DNA from: an uncultured Pelagibacteraceae bacterium
GTDB lineage: Bacteria; Pseudomonadota; Alphaproteobacteria; Pelagibacterales; AG-422-B15
Reading direction: 5' to 3'
Length of the DNA stretch: 48,765 nucleotides
Assembly: GCA_902584815.1 (NCBI GenBank)
Contig: CACIBF010000007.1
Coordinates: 1 to 48,765, forward strand
The notes beneath the pieces were generated by a model. That model searched no databases. It saw only the letters and a list, made by a program, of their open reading frames with translations, and was not told where the DNA came from. Within the stretch, counting starts at the first letter, position 1. Each line of letters opens with the position of its first letter. Both the position numbers and the translations under genes were made by a program. Shown in pieces: positions 17,008-27,643 of the stretch.

Positions 17008-18783
17008 ATGAAATACGAAATTGAATACCATGATTATGATGTTGTAGTTGTTGGAGCCGGAGGATCCGGTCTTCGAGCAACTGTTGGAGCTGTCGAAAAT
17101 GGGTACAAGACAGCTTGTATTTCAAAAGTATTTCCAACCAGAAGTCATACCGTCGCGGCGCAAGGTGGAATATCTGCGGCGTTAGGAAATATGGGCGATG
17201 ATGATTGGCGCTGGCACATGTACGATACTGTAAAAGGATCTGATTGGCTTGGTGATCAAGATGCTATTGAGTATTTATGTAAAAATGCTCCAAAGGCTGT
17301 TTTAGAATTAGAGAATTATGGAGTGCCGTTCAGTAGAACTGAGGATGGTAAAATATATCAAAGAGCATTTGGTGGTATGACAAAAAATTATGGTGAAGGC
17401 ACTGCTCAAAGAACGTGTGCTGCTGCCGATAGAACGGGTCATGCAATTATTCATACTCTATACGGTCAATCACTTAAACATGGCGTTGATTATTATATTG
17501 AATACTTTGCTCTTGATTTAATCATGGTCAATGGTGAATGTAGAGGTGTAGTTACATGGTGTCTAGAAGATGGTAAGATTCATGTTTTTAATGCGAAGTC
17601 GACTGTTCTCGCGACTGGTGGGTATGGAAGAGTATATTTCTCAGCTACTTCAGCACATACATGTACAGGTGATGGTAATGCAATGGTATTGAGAGCAGGA
17701 CTTCCTTTACAGGATATGGAGTTTGTCCAATTTCATCCTACTGGTGTTTACGGCGTTGGATGTTTGATTACTGAAGGTGCTCGAGGTGAAGGTGGTTACT
17801 TAGTAAACAGTGAAGGTGAAAGGTTTATGGAGAGGTACGCTCCCTCTGCGAAAGATTTAGCTTCTAGGGACGTAGTCTCTCGATCAATAACAAAAGAGTT
17901 AATTGAAGGTAGAGGCGTTGGTCCAAACAAAGACCATGTCTATTTACATTTAGATCATCTTGAGCCAAAAGTTTTAAATGAGAGACTGCCTGGTATTTCT
18001 GAGTCTGCAAAAGTATTTGCTGGTGTAGATGTGACTAAAGCCCCGATCCCAGTAATCCCAACAGTGCATTATAATATGGGTGGTATTCCAACGAATTTCC
18101 ATGGTGAAGTGATGACCTCTGTAAATGGAGAGGAAGTTCCTGTGCCAGGCCTTATGGCAATTGGTGAAGCAGCATGCGTGTCTGTTCATGGAGCAAATCG
18201 ACTTGGCTCAAATTCTCTAATTGATCTTGTCGTATTTGGTAAAGCTGCAGCAGATCGCATTAATGATACAGTATCAAAAACTGATCCAAATAAAGAAATT
18301 GATCATAGCGCGGTCGATAAAATTCTAGACCGTTTTGATAAGATTAAGAATTCAAACGGAACAATTCCCACTTCACAACTGAGAGATAAAATGCAGAAAG
18401 TTATGCAAAATCACTGTGCAGTATTTAGAGATGATGAAATTTTATCTGAAGGTAAGAAAAAAATTGAAGAAATATGGCTTGAGTCAAGCGATATCTCAGT
18501 AACTGATAAATCACTTGTATGGAACACAGACCTACTTGAAACATTAGAATATGAAAATCTTATCGCCCAGGCTGTTGTTACAATGAATTCTGCACATAAT
18601 AGAAAAGAAAGTAGAGGAGCGCATGCTCGTGAAGATTATAAAGAAAGAGATGATAAAAACTGGATGGTTCATACGTTAGCATGGACTAACGATAAAGAGT
18701 GTAATTTAGATTATCGTTCAGTGCATGAATATACATTGTCAAATGAAGTTAAATATATTGAGCCTAAAGCGAGAGTTTACTAA
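17008..18783 (+). CDS. sdhA: Succinate dehydrogenase flavoprotein subunit
   Basis: Oxidises succinate to fumarate with covalent FAD. The 591-residue protein has the dinucleotide fold GAGGSG (16-21), His47 in [10 protein letters not shown] as the likely covalent FAD attachment, the substrate-site segments EFVQFHPTG and [11 protein letters not shown], and the C-terminal [10 protein letters not shown] region. The length is standard. It shares one base with sdhB (TAATG). Confidence 0.98.
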   Translation: MKYEIEYHDYDVVVVGAGGSGLRATVGAVENGYKTACISKVFPTRSHTVAAQGGISAALGNMGDDDWRWHMYDTVKGSDWLGDQDAIEYLCKNAPKAVLELENYGVPFSRTEDGKIYQRAFGGMTKNYGEGTAQRTCAAADRTGHAIIHTLYGQSLKHGVDYYIEYFALDLIMVNGECRGVVTWCLEDGKIHVFNAKSTVLATGGYGRVYFSATSAHTCTGDGNAMVLRAGLPLQDMEFVQFHPTGVYGVGCLITEGARGEGGYLVNSEGERFMERYAPSAKDLASRDVVSRSITKELIEGRGVGPNKDHVYLHLDHLEPKVLNERLPGISESAKVFAGVDVTKAPIPVIPTVHYNMGGIPTNFHGEVMTSVNGEEVPVPGLMAIGEAACVSVHGANRLGSNSLIDLVVFGKAAADRINDTVSKTDPNKEIDHSAVDKILDRFDKIKNSNGTIPTSQLRDKMQKVMQNHCAVFRDDEILSEGKKKIEEIWLESSDISVTDKSLVWNTDLLETLEYENLIAQAVVTMNSAHNRKESRGAHAREDYKERDDKNWMVHTLAWTNDKECNLDYRSVHEYTLSNEVKYIEPKARVY

Positions 18784-19556
18784 TGGTTCAGTTTAATCTC
18801 CCTGATAACTCTAAGCTTGTAAAAGGTGAAGATTATTCATTACCTGACGATATAAAAAATAAGAAAAAAATCTCAATATACAGATGGTCTCCAGAAGACG
18901 ATAAAAATCCAAGAATGGATAGTTATGAAGTAGATTTGGACAATTGTGGTCCTATGGTTTTAGACGCAATAATGAAAATCAAAAATGAAATAGATCCAAC
19001 ATTAACTTTTAGAAGATCATGCCGAGAAGGTATATGCGGATCTTGTGCAATGAATATTGATGGCACCAATACATTAGCATGCACAAAACCAATTGAGGAT
19101 GTTAAAAAAGAAATTAAAATCTATCCTTTACCCCACATGCCTGTTATTAAAGATTTAGTTACAAACCTAAAGACTTTATATAAGCAATTGGCTTCCATTA
19201 AGCCATGGTTAAATATTACGAAAAAATCTGACACTGATGAGAATTTACAATCAAGAGAAGAAAGAGCAAAGTTAGACGGTCTTTACGAATGTATTTTATG
19301 TGCCTGTTGTTCTACATCATGCCCAAGTTATTGGTGGAATAGTGATAAATATCTTGGTCCTGCAGTACTATTGCAATCATATAGGTGGCTTCAGGATAGT
19401 AGAGACGAGTCACGAAGAGAAAGATTAGAAGAGTTAGATGACGCTTTTAAGGTTTATAGATGCCATACTATCATGAATTGCACTCAAACTTGTCCAAAAG
19501 GTCTAAATCCAGCAGAGGCTATTTCAGGTATCAAAAGAATGATTGCCTCTAGATAA
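18783..19556 (+). CDS. sdhB: Succinate dehydrogenase iron-sulfur subunit
   Basis: Carries electrons from FAD to ubiquinone. The 257-residue protein shows ligands for all three clusters: [2Fe-2S] Cys80, Cys85, Cys88, Cys100; [4Fe-4S] Cys170, Cys173, Cys176, Cys237; and [3Fe-4S] Cys180, Cys227, Cys233. It closes the sdhCDAB operon and is followed by a 237-base gap containing inverted repeats rather than a clear U-tailed terminator. Confidence 0.98.
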   Translation: MVQFNLPDNSKLVKGEDYSLPDDIKNKKKISIYRWSPEDDKNPRMDSYEVDLDNCGPMVLDAIMKIKNEIDPTLTFRRSCREGICGSCAMNIDGTNTLACTKPIEDVKKEIKIYPLPHMPVIKDLVTNLKTLYKQLASIKPWLNITKKSDTDENLQSREERAKLDGLYECILCACCSTSCPSYWWNSDKYLGPAVLLQSYRWLQDSRDESRRERLEELDDAFKVYRCHTIMNCTQTCPKGLNPAEAISGIKRMIASR

Positions 19557-19673
19557 TTTACGAATTTTTATACTACAGTTATCTGAAAACTAAGACTTAT
19601 TAGCAATAAGGAAATAACTATAAAAGCAGTTGAGAAAAAATTTATCATTTTTTTAGTTCCTTTATTATTAGTT

Positions 19674-19722
19674 GATAAAGCGGAAGAAAAATTAAGGGGA
19701 GTTAAAAAGTCTTCCGCTTATC
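19674..19722. repeat. Inverted repeat with purine-rich loop in the sdhB-smr gap
   Basis: Left arm 19674-19687 (GATAAAGCGGAAGA) pairs with right arm 19710-19722 (TCTTCCGCTTATC): thirteen pairs with one bulged A. The 22-base loop contains GGGGAG. A weaker stem lies upstream, AATAAGGAA near 19608-19617 with TTCCTTTATT near 19657-19667. The right arm is not followed by a U-run, so this is not a classic terminator. It could be an RNA structure after sdhB, a small RNA, or a DNA-level site. The rest of the gap 19557-19793 shows nothing I recognise. Confidence 0.55.
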
Positions 19723-19793
19723 TGTAAGAATATATAATTATTTATTCAAAATTTACTAAGTTAGAATCATGCCAATATGACAATTAGCATCTA

Positions 19794-20027
19794 TTAATAT
19801 TTTTTTTCAATTTTTACGACAAAGCTTCCACCATGCCAGCTTATCTCATGGTATTTTATTTGATGAGAATTTTCTGACCAATAGGGAAACTCTCTTCTAA
19901 TCTGGCCACTTTTACCAGTTATTACTTCAACTTTATTAATATTATCACTGTAAGCCTTATTTATAAATTCATTAAACTCATCGTATGCTTCTTCAAGAGT
20001 TAAATCATGTAGATCAAGTTTTCGCAT
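19794..20027 (-). CDS. Small Smr-domain protein
   Basis: A 77-residue protein that is essentially one Smr (small MutS-related) domain: DLHDLTLEEA at residues 5-14, where the family has DLHG, then a central VEVITGKSGQIRREF matching the family's conserved VIHGKG...LR segment (Thr instead of His). Smr domains bind or nick branched nucleic acid, or cleave mRNA at stalled ribosomes; which applies here is unknown. It is transcribed alone on the minus strand between sdhB and mmsA and starts 52 bases from the divergent mmsA ATG. It is shorter than typical alphaproteobacterial Smr proteins and lacks any N-terminal extension. Confidence 0.8.
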   Translation of the reverse strand: MRKLDLHDLTLEEAYDEFNEFINKAYSDNINKVEVITGKSGQIRREFPYWSENSHQIKYHEISWHGGSFVVKIEKKY

Positions 20028-20079
20028 TGCGCCATACCATTTCTTGTGTCATATTTTATGTATAATTTTTATAATTAAT

Positions 20080-21573
20080 ATGAGAAAAATTAACCAATTT
20101 ATAGATGGCAAAGAATATTTAAGCAAGTCAGATAGACTGGGAGATATATTCAATCCAGCTCAGGGTGAAAAAATTGCTGAAGTTAGTCTAGCAAACAAAA
20201 GTGATGTAGATGCTGCCATAGAAAGTGCCTTGAATGTAAAACAAAAATGGGCTTCTACTCCACCTCTAACTCGTTCAAGAATTTTCTTTAAATTTAAAGA
20301 ACTTATTTTAAGAGATATGGATAAATTGGCCCGCGCTCTTACTGAAGAGCATGGCAAGATACTAAGTGACTCTCAAGGTTCGATCACTAGGGGCATGGAA
20401 GTTGTTGAGTTCGCATGTGGAATTCCTCATCTTTTAAAGGGAGAATTTTCTGAAAATGTTGGATCTGAAATAGATAGTTGGAGTATGAGACAACCTCTGG
20501 GTATCTCGGTTGGGATTTCTCCTTTTAATTTTCCTGCAATGGTTCCAATGTGGATGTTTGTTGTGTCTATTGCATGTGGAAATTGTTTTATTTTAAAACC
20601 AAGTGAAAAAGATCCCACTGTTCCTATGATGTTGGCTGAACTTTTAACTGAAGCTGGCTTACCAGATGGTGTCTTTAATATTATCAATGGAGATAAAGAA
20701 GCAGTGGATTTATTAATTACAAGCCCACATGTAGACTCTGTTAGTTTTGTTGGTTCAACTCCAGTTGCAGAATATATTTATCATACTTCAACTCAATATA
20801 ATAAAAGAGTTCAATCTTTAGGAGGCGCAAAAAATCATATGATTATTATGCCAGATGCTGATCTTGATCAAGTAGTTGATGGCCTTATGGGTGCTGGTTA
20901 TGGTTCTGCTGGTGAGAGATGCATGGCGTTATCTGTTGCTGTTGCAGTAGGAGATGTTGGAGACAAATTAATTGAAAAACTTACTCCGCGAGTTCAATCA
21001 CTAAAAGTTGGACCAGGAACAGATCCTGAAGTTGAAATGGGACCGGTTATTAGTAAGCAACATTTGAACAAAGTTAGATCTTATGTAGATTCTGGTGTTG
21101 AAGAAGGAGCTAAGCTTATTGTTGATGGTAGACCTATATCACTTCAAGGGTACGAAAATGGATATTTTATTGGTGGCTGCTTATTTGATGATGTCACAAG
21201 TGAGATGAAAATTTATAAGGAAGAGATTTTTGGTCCTGTATTATCTGTAGTTAGAAAACCAACATTTGATGACGCGCTTGAAATGCTTAATAATCATGAG
21301 TTTGGAAACGGAACTACAATTTATACTCGTGATGGTGACACAGCTCGTGCATTTACCAACAAATGTCAAATTGGAATGGTTGGAGTAAATGTTCCAATTC
21401 CAGTACCAATGGCATTTCATAGTTTTGGAGGCTGGAAAAGGTCATTATTTGGTGATCACGCCATGCATGGAATGGAGGGTGTAAGGTTCTTTACTAGGCT
21501 TAAAACTGTCACTTCAAGATGGCCTACAGGAATTCGTAAAGGTGCAGAGTTTATTATACCCACTATGAGATAA
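20080..21573 (+). CDS. mmsA: CoA-acylating methylmalonate-semialdehyde dehydrogenase
   Basis: Converts methylmalonate semialdehyde to propionyl-CoA (and malonate semialdehyde to acetyl-CoA) in valine, thymine, inositol or beta-alanine breakdown. From the ATG at 20080 it has 497 residues; an in-frame GTG/ATG further up (20044) adds an unlikely hydrophobic stretch. It is an aldehyde dehydrogenase with NAD fold motif SFVGSTPV, catalytic Cys281 in AGERCMA, and the MmsA-specific C-terminal signature GVNVPIPVPMAFHSFGGWK. A TATAAT lies at 20061-20066. Its propionyl-CoA product could feed the fused lyase-hydratase at 14.3 kb. Confidence 0.94.
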   Translation: MRKINQFIDGKEYLSKSDRLGDIFNPAQGEKIAEVSLANKSDVDAAIESALNVKQKWASTPPLTRSRIFFKFKELILRDMDKLARALTEEHGKILSDSQGSITRGMEVVEFACGIPHLLKGEFSENVGSEIDSWSMRQPLGISVGISPFNFPAMVPMWMFVVSIACGNCFILKPSEKDPTVPMMLAELLTEAGLPDGVFNIINGDKEAVDLLITSPHVDSVSFVGSTPVAEYIYHTSTQYNKRVQSLGGAKNHMIIMPDADLDQVVDGLMGAGYGSAGERCMALSVAVAVGDVGDKLIEKLTPRVQSLKVGPGTDPEVEMGPVISKQHLNKVRSYVDSGVEEGAKLIVDGRPISLQGYENGYFIGGCLFDDVTSEMKIYKEEIFGPVLSVVRKPTFDDALEMLNNHEFGNGTTIYTRDGDTARAFTNKCQIGMVGVNVPIPVPMAFHSFGGWKRSLFGDHAMHGMEGVRFFTRLKTVTSRWPTGIRKGAEFIIPTMR

Positions 21574-21603
21574 TGTTTATATTTCTGACTTGATTTTAAG
21601 TTC

Positions 21604-21631
21604 TATCTGTTTAGTTTACGCACTAAAGATA
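21604..21631 (+). promoter_or_regulatory. Short hairpin in the mdh upstream region
   Basis: TATC (21604-21607) and TTTAGT (21610-21615) pair with ACTAAA (21622-21627) and GATA (21628-21631), ten pairs with a two-base bulge and a six-base loop. It ends eight bases before the mdh ATG. It could end mmsA transcripts or modulate mdh; no U-run follows. Confidence 0.3.
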
Positions 21632-21639
21632 ATTCTAAT

Positions 21640-22602
21640 ATGACAAAACCAAAAATTTCTTTAATTGGAGCTGGCCAAATAGGTGGAACATTAGCTCATT
21701 TAATTGCTCTAAAAGAGTTAGGTGATGTAGTTTTATTTGATGTAGCTGAAGGTATAGCAAAAGGTAAGGCTTTGGATTTATCCCAATCAACAGCAATTGA
21801 CGGATTGAATGTAAGCATCACTGGAACAAATAATTACAAAGATACAAGTAATTCAGATGTAATCATTATCACTGCAGGTGTTCCTAGAAAACCTGGAATG
21901 ACAAGAGATGACCTGCTTGGCATAAACTTGAAAATTATCAAACAAGTAGCTGATGGAATTAAAGATACTTCCCCAAATGCTTTCGTAATATGTATTACAA
22001 ATCCACTAGATGTCATTGTCATGGCGCTACAGAAATATTCTGGACTTCCAAAAAATAAAGTTATTGGTATGGCAGGTGTTTTAGATACATCAAGATTTAA
22101 ATTTTTTCTATCACAAGAATTAAATGTTCCAATAAGTGAAGTTGACTCATTTGTTTTAGGTGGACATGGCGATACTATGGTCCCAGTACCCAATCGTACA
22201 ACTGTATCTGGAAAACCACTTCTTGATTTTGTTAAGGAGGGTAAAATTTCTGAAAAAAAATTAAATGAGATAATAGATAGAACGCGTAATGGAGGTGTAG
22301 AAGTTGTAAAACTTTTAGAGACTGGTTCTGCTTTTTATGGACCTGCAGCATCAGGTATTGAGATGGCAGAGTCTTATTTAAAAAATTTAAAAAAGACCCT
22401 TCCTTGTGCCGCTCATTTAAATGGTCAATATGGAGTGAAGGATCTTTATGTTGGAGTACCTGTTATAATTGGTTCTAACGGAATAGAAGAGGTTGTAGAA
22501 TTGGCCTTAGATGACGAAGAAAAAAGATATTTTGATATTTCAATTGATGCTGTTAAAGAACTTTTTGATGCCGCTACTAATATTGATACAAATCTAAAAT
22601 AA
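21640..22602 (+). CDS. mdh: Malate dehydrogenase
   Basis: Oxidises malate to oxaloacetate with NAD. The 320-residue protein is the LDH-like type: [15 protein letters not shown] loop at residues 10-21, [12 protein letters not shown] with substrate-binding arginines, TNPLDV, and the catalytic His176 in GGHGDTMVP. The substrate-loop arginine in PRKPGM argues for malate rather than lactate. It heads mdh-sucCDAB-lpd, with sucC two bases after its stop. Confidence 0.97.
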   Translation: MTKPKISLIGAGQIGGTLAHLIALKELGDVVLFDVAEGIAKGKALDLSQSTAIDGLNVSITGTNNYKDTSNSDVIIITAGVPRKPGMTRDDLLGINLKIIKQVADGIKDTSPNAFVICITNPLDVIVMALQKYSGLPKNKVIGMAGVLDTSRFKFFLSQELNVPISEVDSFVLGGHGDTMVPVPNRTTVSGKPLLDFVKEGKISEKKLNEIIDRTRNGGVEVVKLLETGSAFYGPAASGIEMAESYLKNLKKTLPCAAHLNGQYGVKDLYVGVPVIIGSNGIEEVVELALDDEEKRYFDISIDAVKELFDAATNIDTNLK

Positions 22603-22604
22603 TT

Positions 22605-23762
22605 ATGAATATTCACGAATATCAAGCAAAAGAATTATTTAAAGAATTTGAAATACCTGTATCAACGGGAACAGTTGCTTTTTCTCCGAATGAAATTGAT
22701 CAGGCGGTAAAAGATGTTTCTGGACCTACATGGGTTGTAAAAGCACAAATTCATGCAGGAGGACGTGGAAAAGGTGGTGGAGTAAAAGTTGTACAATCTG
22801 CTGATGAAGCAATTGAAGAATGTAAGAAAATGTTTGGAATGAATTTGATTACTCCCCAAACAGGCCCTCAAGGAAAAATTGTTCAAAGAGTTTATATTGA
22901 AAATGGATCAGATATAAAAAAAGAACTTTACTTATCATGTCTAATTGATCGAGCTACTAGTAAAATAGCTTTTATAGCTTCAAAACATGGTGGTATGGAT
23001 ATTGAGGCTGTTGCAGAAGAAACACCTGAAGAAATTACTACAGTTTTTATTGAGCCATCGACTGGAGTTTCAGAATCTGACATTTTAGCTATTCAAAAAT
23101 GCTTAGAACTTGACGAGTCAATGCATGATCAAACTAAGCACTTAATAGAGAATCTGTATAAGTTTTTTAAAGAAAAAGACGCAAGTCTTGTTGAGATTAA
23201 TCCATTAATAATTACTGATAAAGATAAGCTGTTGTGTCTAGATGCTAAGGTAAATTTTGATGACAATGCTCTTTATAGGCATCCGGAGATCGAAGAACTT
23301 AGAGACCCAAATGAAGAGGATGAGTATGAGCAAGAAGCTGCAAAATTTGATTTAGCATATATCAAATTAGATGGAAATATAGGATGTATGGTAAATGGTG
23401 CTGGGTTAGCTATGGCTAGTCTTGATATTATTAAATTATACGGTGGGGAGCCTGCAAACTTTTTAGATGTTGGTGGCGGCGCTTCAAAAGAAAAAGTTTC
23501 AAATGCCTTTAAAATTATATTATCCGATAAAGGTGTAAAAGGGATATTGGTAAATATTTTTGGAGGTATTATGAGATGTGATGTGATTGCAGAAGGTATT
23601 ATTGCTGCAGCGAAAGATCTTAGTATCTCGGTTCCACTAGTTGTCAGACTCGAGGGAACAAACGTGGATAAAGGAAAAGAAATTTTAGATAATTCTGGTA
23701 TCGATATTATATCAGCAACTGATCTTGATGATGCAGCAAAAAAAATTGTGGAACTTGTGTAA
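22605..23762 (+). CDS. sucC: Succinyl-CoA synthetase beta subunit
   Basis: With SucD, makes ATP or GTP from succinyl-CoA. The 385-residue protein has an ATP-grasp fold ([12 protein letters not shown] start, [14 protein letters not shown] nucleotide lysines, EINPL metal site) and the C-terminal CoA-ligase domain with [11 protein letters not shown]. The length is typical. It shares one base with sucD (TAATG). Confidence 0.97.
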   Translation: MNIHEYQAKELFKEFEIPVSTGTVAFSPNEIDQAVKDVSGPTWVVKAQIHAGGRGKGGGVKVVQSADEAIEECKKMFGMNLITPQTGPQGKIVQRVYIENGSDIKKELYLSCLIDRATSKIAFIASKHGGMDIEAVAEETPEEITTVFIEPSTGVSESDILAIQKCLELDESMHDQTKHLIENLYKFFKEKDASLVEINPLIITDKDKLLCLDAKVNFDDNALYRHPEIEELRDPNEEDEYEQEAAKFDLAYIKLDGNIGCMVNGAGLAMASLDIIKLYGGEPANFLDVGGGASKEKVSNAFKIILSDKGVKGILVNIFGGIMRCDVIAEGIIAAAKDLSISVPLVVRLEGTNVDKGKEILDNSGIDIISATDLDDAAKKIVELV

Positions 23763-24637
23763 TGTCAATAATTGTCAATAAAGATACGAAAGTTATTTGT
23801 CAGGGATTTACAGGATCCCAAGGTACTTTTCATTCAGAGCAAGCAATAAAATATGGAACCCAACTTGTTGGAGGTGTGACGCCAAAAAAAGGGGGAACCT
23901 CTCATCTTGGATTGCCTGTATTTGATACAGTAAGTGAAGCAAAAGAAAAAACTGATGCCAATGCATCTGTTATTTATGTTCCCCCACCGTTTGCAGCGGC
24001 AGCAATTGTTGAAGCAATTGAAAGTCAGATAGAATTGATAATATGTATTACAGAAGGTATCCCAGTAATAGATATGATGATGGTTAAAGATAAATTAAAA
24101 TCATCTAAGTCACGTTTAATAGGACCAAACTGTCCCGGTATAATTACACCTGATGAGTGCAAGATTGGTATTATGCCTGCTCACATTCATAAAAAAGGTA
24201 GCGTTGGAATTGTTTCTCGATCTGGGACATTAACATATGAAGCTGTTTTTCAAACTACAGTAGCTGGCATGGGCCAATCAACGTGTGTTGGAATTGGTGG
24301 CGACCCAATCAATGGTACTAATTTTATAGATTGCTTAGATTTATTCTTAAAAGATGATGAAACTGAGTCAATTATTATGATTGGTGAAATCGGGGGCTCT
24401 GCTGAGGAAGAAGCAGCAGAATTCATTAAAAAACAATCAATTAACAAGCCTATGGTTGGCTTTATTGCTGGAACTTCAGCACCTCCTGGTCGACGAATGG
24501 GCCATGCTGGAGCGATTGTATCTGGAGGCAAGGGCGGAGCAGATGACAAAATTGAAGCTATGAAATCTGCTGGAATGCATATTTCAAACTCCCCAGCCGC
24601 ATTAGGTTCAACTTTACTTGAAGTATTGAAAGGCTAA
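23762..24637 (+). CDS. sucD: Succinyl-CoA synthetase alpha subunit
   Basis: A 291-residue subunit that binds CoA and carries the phospho-histidine. The CoA-binding Rossmann part has [11 protein letters not shown] (near 16-26) and the later GPNCPG; the phosphorylated residue is His248 in [10 protein letters not shown], close to His246 of E. coli. The order sucC-sucD-sucA-sucB-lpd follows the standard alphaproteobacterial cluster. Confidence 0.98.
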   Translation: MSIIVNKDTKVICQGFTGSQGTFHSEQAIKYGTQLVGGVTPKKGGTSHLGLPVFDTVSEAKEKTDANASVIYVPPPFAAAAIVEAIESQIELIICITEGIPVIDMMMVKDKLKSSKSRLIGPNCPGIITPDECKIGIMPAHIHKKGSVGIVSRSGTLTYEAVFQTTVAGMGQSTCVGIGGDPINGTNFIDCLDLFLKDDETESIIMIGEIGGSAEEEAAEFIKKQSINKPMVGFIAGTSAPPGRRMGHAGAIVSGGKGGADDKIEAMKSAGMHISNSPAALGSTLLEVLKG

Positions 24638-24659
24638 TTCTATTATATAATTTAATTGA

Positions 24660-27617
24660 ATGCCAAAATCTCCATCAAATCAAATTTTTGATAAAACTTC
24701 TTTTTTACATGGTGCAAATGCTACGTATGTAGAAGAAATGTTTAAAAAATACTCTGATGATCCATCGTCAGTTCCAAATGATTGGGGTATTTTTTTTAAA
24801 AACATTAAAGACGAAGGACTCAATTCAAGCACATACAGCGCCGCTTGGGCAAATAATGATCTCAAAGTTCAAAATGGTGACCTTATTTCTGCTATGGATG
24901 GTAACTGGTCGAGTTTGCCAGAAAAAATAATAAAAAAAAATATTTCATATTCAATTGATGAAATTCAACAAGCAACTTTAGACTCGATTAGAGCTCTTCG
25001 GTTAATACGTGCCTTTAGAGTGAATGGTCATTTGATTGCTGATCTAGACCCATTACAATTGAGTCAAAAAAATCACCATCCTGAATTAGATTATAGAAAT
25101 TATGGATTTAATGAGACTGATTTAGAAAAATCAATTTTCATAGATGGAAGTCTTGGTCTTGATAATACTAAGTTAAAAGAAATAATAAAAATTCTTCATG
25201 AAACTTATTCTAGTTCGATTGGGGTAGAATTTTTACATATTCAGGATCCAGATCAGAAACAATGGGTTCAAGAAAGAATTGAAGAGGTAAGAAATAAAAC
25301 ACAATTCACTGTAGCTGGTAAAAGAGCAATTTATCGTAGACTTTTAGAAGCTGAAATGTTTGAAAATTATTTAGACAAAAAATTTTTAGGAACAAAAAGA
25401 TTTGGTCTTGTAGGCAGTGAGTCAACTATTCCTGGTATTGAACAAATAATTAAACAGTGCTGCCTAGCAGGTATTGAAGATATTTATATCGGCACGGCAC
25501 ACAGAGGTAGACTGACACTCTTAGCATCAGTTATGGAGGTTCCATTAAGGGCAATCATGACTAAATTTCAAGCTGGATCTGATGATCCTAATGAGGTGTT
25601 GGGTTCAGGTGATGTGAAGTATCATTTAGGAGTGTCAAGTGACAGACAGTTTGATGGAAAAAAAATTCATTTATCGCTTACCCCGAATCCGTCACACCTT
25701 GAGGCTGTAGACCCAGTAGTGATTGGTAAAGTCAGAGCTAAGCAAACACTTACAAAAGATAAAAATAATGAAAAAGTTATTGGTATATTAATTCATGGAG
25801 ATGCGGCAATTGCTGGACAAGGTGTAGTAGCTGAAACATTCGCAATGTCACAGTTAAGAGGCTTTAGAACTGGAGGAACTGTACATTTTGTAATTAATAA
25901 CCAAATTGGCTTTACAACGATGCCACTCTATGGAAGATCGGCCCCATACTGCACTGAAATTGCAAAAATTGTTCAAGCTCCAATTTTTCATGTAAATGGA
26001 GATGATCCAGAAGCTGTTGTTCATGTTTGTCGACTTGCAGCAGAGTTTAGGAATAAATTTAAAACGGATGTTATTGTTGACATGTTCTGTTATCGAAGAG
26101 CGGGTCATAATGAGATGGATTTGCCTGAATTCACTCAGCCATTAATGTATAAAAAAATTAAAGAACACAGTTCAACTCTTAAAATTTACGAAAAAAAATT
26201 GATAGGAGAAAATATATTATCGAAAGAAGACTCAATAAAATTTGAGGATGAATACAAGAATTTTCTTGATAGCGAGTTTGCTCTTTCAAAAACATACAAG
26301 TCAAATAAAGCAGACTGGCTTGAAGGATCTTGGAAAGGCCTTTCAACTGCTTCATTCGATGCAAGAAGAGGAAAGACCGCTGTAGAAAAAAATGATTTGA
26401 TATCTATTTCAGTTGCAATTCATAAATTGCCTGAAGAGTTTACCGCACATAAAAGAATAAAAAAAATATACAACGATCGATCTGTATCTGTGCTTAATGG
26501 AGTTGGAATTGATTGGGCTACAGCAGAAGCTTTAGCGTTTGCTTCTTTATTATCAGAAGGTTTTGGAGTTAGGCTATCTGGTCAAGATGTTGGAAGAGGA
26601 ACTTTTAGTCAAAGACATGCTGTTCTTTATGATCAAGTGAATGAAGAAAGATTTGTACCTCTTAGACACTTTCAGGATCAACAAGGACTTTTTGAAATAG
26701 TAGATAGTTTTCTATCTGAATATGGTGTTTTAGGTTTTGAGTATGGTTATTCACAAGTTGACCCAAAAACTTTGGTTTTATGGGAGGGTCAGTTTGGAGA
26801 TTTTGCTAATAACGCACAAACTATAATTGATCAATTTATTACAACTGGTGAAAGAAAATGGCTAAGAATGTCAGGGCTAACTTTATTGCTTCCTCATGGC
26901 CATGAAGGACAGGGACCTGAGCACACCAGTGGAAGAGTTGAACGCTTTTTGCAAATGTGTGCAGAAGATAATATTCAAGTAATTAACTGCACTTCGCCTG
27001 GAAATTATTTTCATGCACTAAGAAGGCAACTTCACCGTGATTTTAGGAAACCTTTAATTATAATGACTCCTAAATCTACATTAAGACATAAAAAAAATAC
27101 TTCAAAAATTGAAGATTTTATTAATGGATCTTCATTTCATCGAGTTATGAACGACCAATTAGATCAATCTAGTAAAGACAAAATTAATCGAGTTTTATTA
27201 TGTTCAGGAAAAATTTATTTCGAGATTCATGATCAGATCGAGTCTTTAGGAATAGAGAATGTTGCAATTCTTAGATTAGATCAATTATACCCGTTCCCTT
27301 ATGATGCACTTACAGATGAATTAGAATGCTATAAAGATTGTGAAATTTATTGGGTGCAAGAAGAGCCTTCGAATATGGGTGCCTATTTTTTTGTGAAAGA
27401 AAGAATTGAGTCTGTAATGCATTCTCTCAATATGAAAACAAAAGAACTAATCTTTATTGGTAGACGTTCTTCGGCTTCTCCTGCAACTGGAGTACAAGCT
27501 AGACATACTCAAAACCAAAAAAATATTATTGATTTAGCAATTAAGGCTGACAAAGAAGAAATTTATGACAATAAAGATGGTGTTTCCTTATTAAAATATG
27601 AACTCCCAATTGAATAA
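24660..27617 (+). CDS. sucA: 2-oxoglutarate dehydrogenase E1 component
   Basis: Thiamine diphosphate-dependent decarboxylase of the 2-oxoglutarate dehydrogenase complex. The 985-residue protein has the short N-terminal E2-binding region (LHGANATYVEEMF), GTAHRGRLT, the HGDAAIAGQG cofactor region and VINNQIGFTT, and the C-terminal GHEGQGPEHTSGR and RPxxSSPATG-like end (RRSSASPATG). All are standard for OdhL-free SucA. It starts 22 bases after sucD. A TATAAT lies eight bases before its ATG, but the -35 spacing is poor. Confidence 0.98.
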   Translation: MPKSPSNQIFDKTSFLHGANATYVEEMFKKYSDDPSSVPNDWGIFFKNIKDEGLNSSTYSAAWANNDLKVQNGDLISAMDGNWSSLPEKIIKKNISYSIDEIQQATLDSIRALRLIRAFRVNGHLIADLDPLQLSQKNHHPELDYRNYGFNETDLEKSIFIDGSLGLDNTKLKEIIKILHETYSSSIGVEFLHIQDPDQKQWVQERIEEVRNKTQFTVAGKRAIYRRLLEAEMFENYLDKKFLGTKRFGLVGSESTIPGIEQIIKQCCLAGIEDIYIGTAHRGRLTLLASVMEVPLRAIMTKFQAGSDDPNEVLGSGDVKYHLGVSSDRQFDGKKIHLSLTPNPSHLEAVDPVVIGKVRAKQTLTKDKNNEKVIGILIHGDAAIAGQGVVAETFAMSQLRGFRTGGTVHFVINNQIGFTTMPLYGRSAPYCTEIAKIVQAPIFHVNGDDPEAVVHVCRLAAEFRNKFKTDVIVDMFCYRRAGHNEMDLPEFTQPLMYKKIKEHSSTLKIYEKKLIGENILSKEDSIKFEDEYKNFLDSEFALSKTYKSNKADWLEGSWKGLSTASFDARRGKTAVEKNDLISISVAIHKLPEEFTAHKRIKKIYNDRSVSVLNGVGIDWATAEALAFASLLSEGFGVRLSGQDVGRGTFSQRHAVLYDQVNEERFVPLRHFQDQQGLFEIVDSFLSEYGVLGFEYGYSQVDPKTLVLWEGQFGDFANNAQTIIDQFITTGERKWLRMSGLTLLLPHGHEGQGPEHTSGRVERFLQMCAEDNIQVINCTSPGNYFHALRRQLHRDFRKPLIIMTPKSTLRHKKNTSKIEDFINGSSFHRVMNDQLDQSSKDKINRVLLCSGKIYFEIHDQIESLGIENVAILRLDQLYPFPYDALTDELECYKDCEIYWVQEEPSNMGAYFFVKERIESVMHSLNMKTKELIFIGRRSSASPATGVQARHTQNQKNIIDLAIKADKEEIYDNKDGVSLLKYELPIE

Positions 27618-27643
27618 TAATTTTAAAGTGTTAAATAAGTTCT

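Noticed and set aside
24646-24651. Separate promoter for sucA (TATAAT before the start)
   Set aside because: The nearest -35-like TTGAAA is only 14 bases upstream, and such boxes are frequent by chance in A/T-rich gaps; operon read-through from sucD is simpler.
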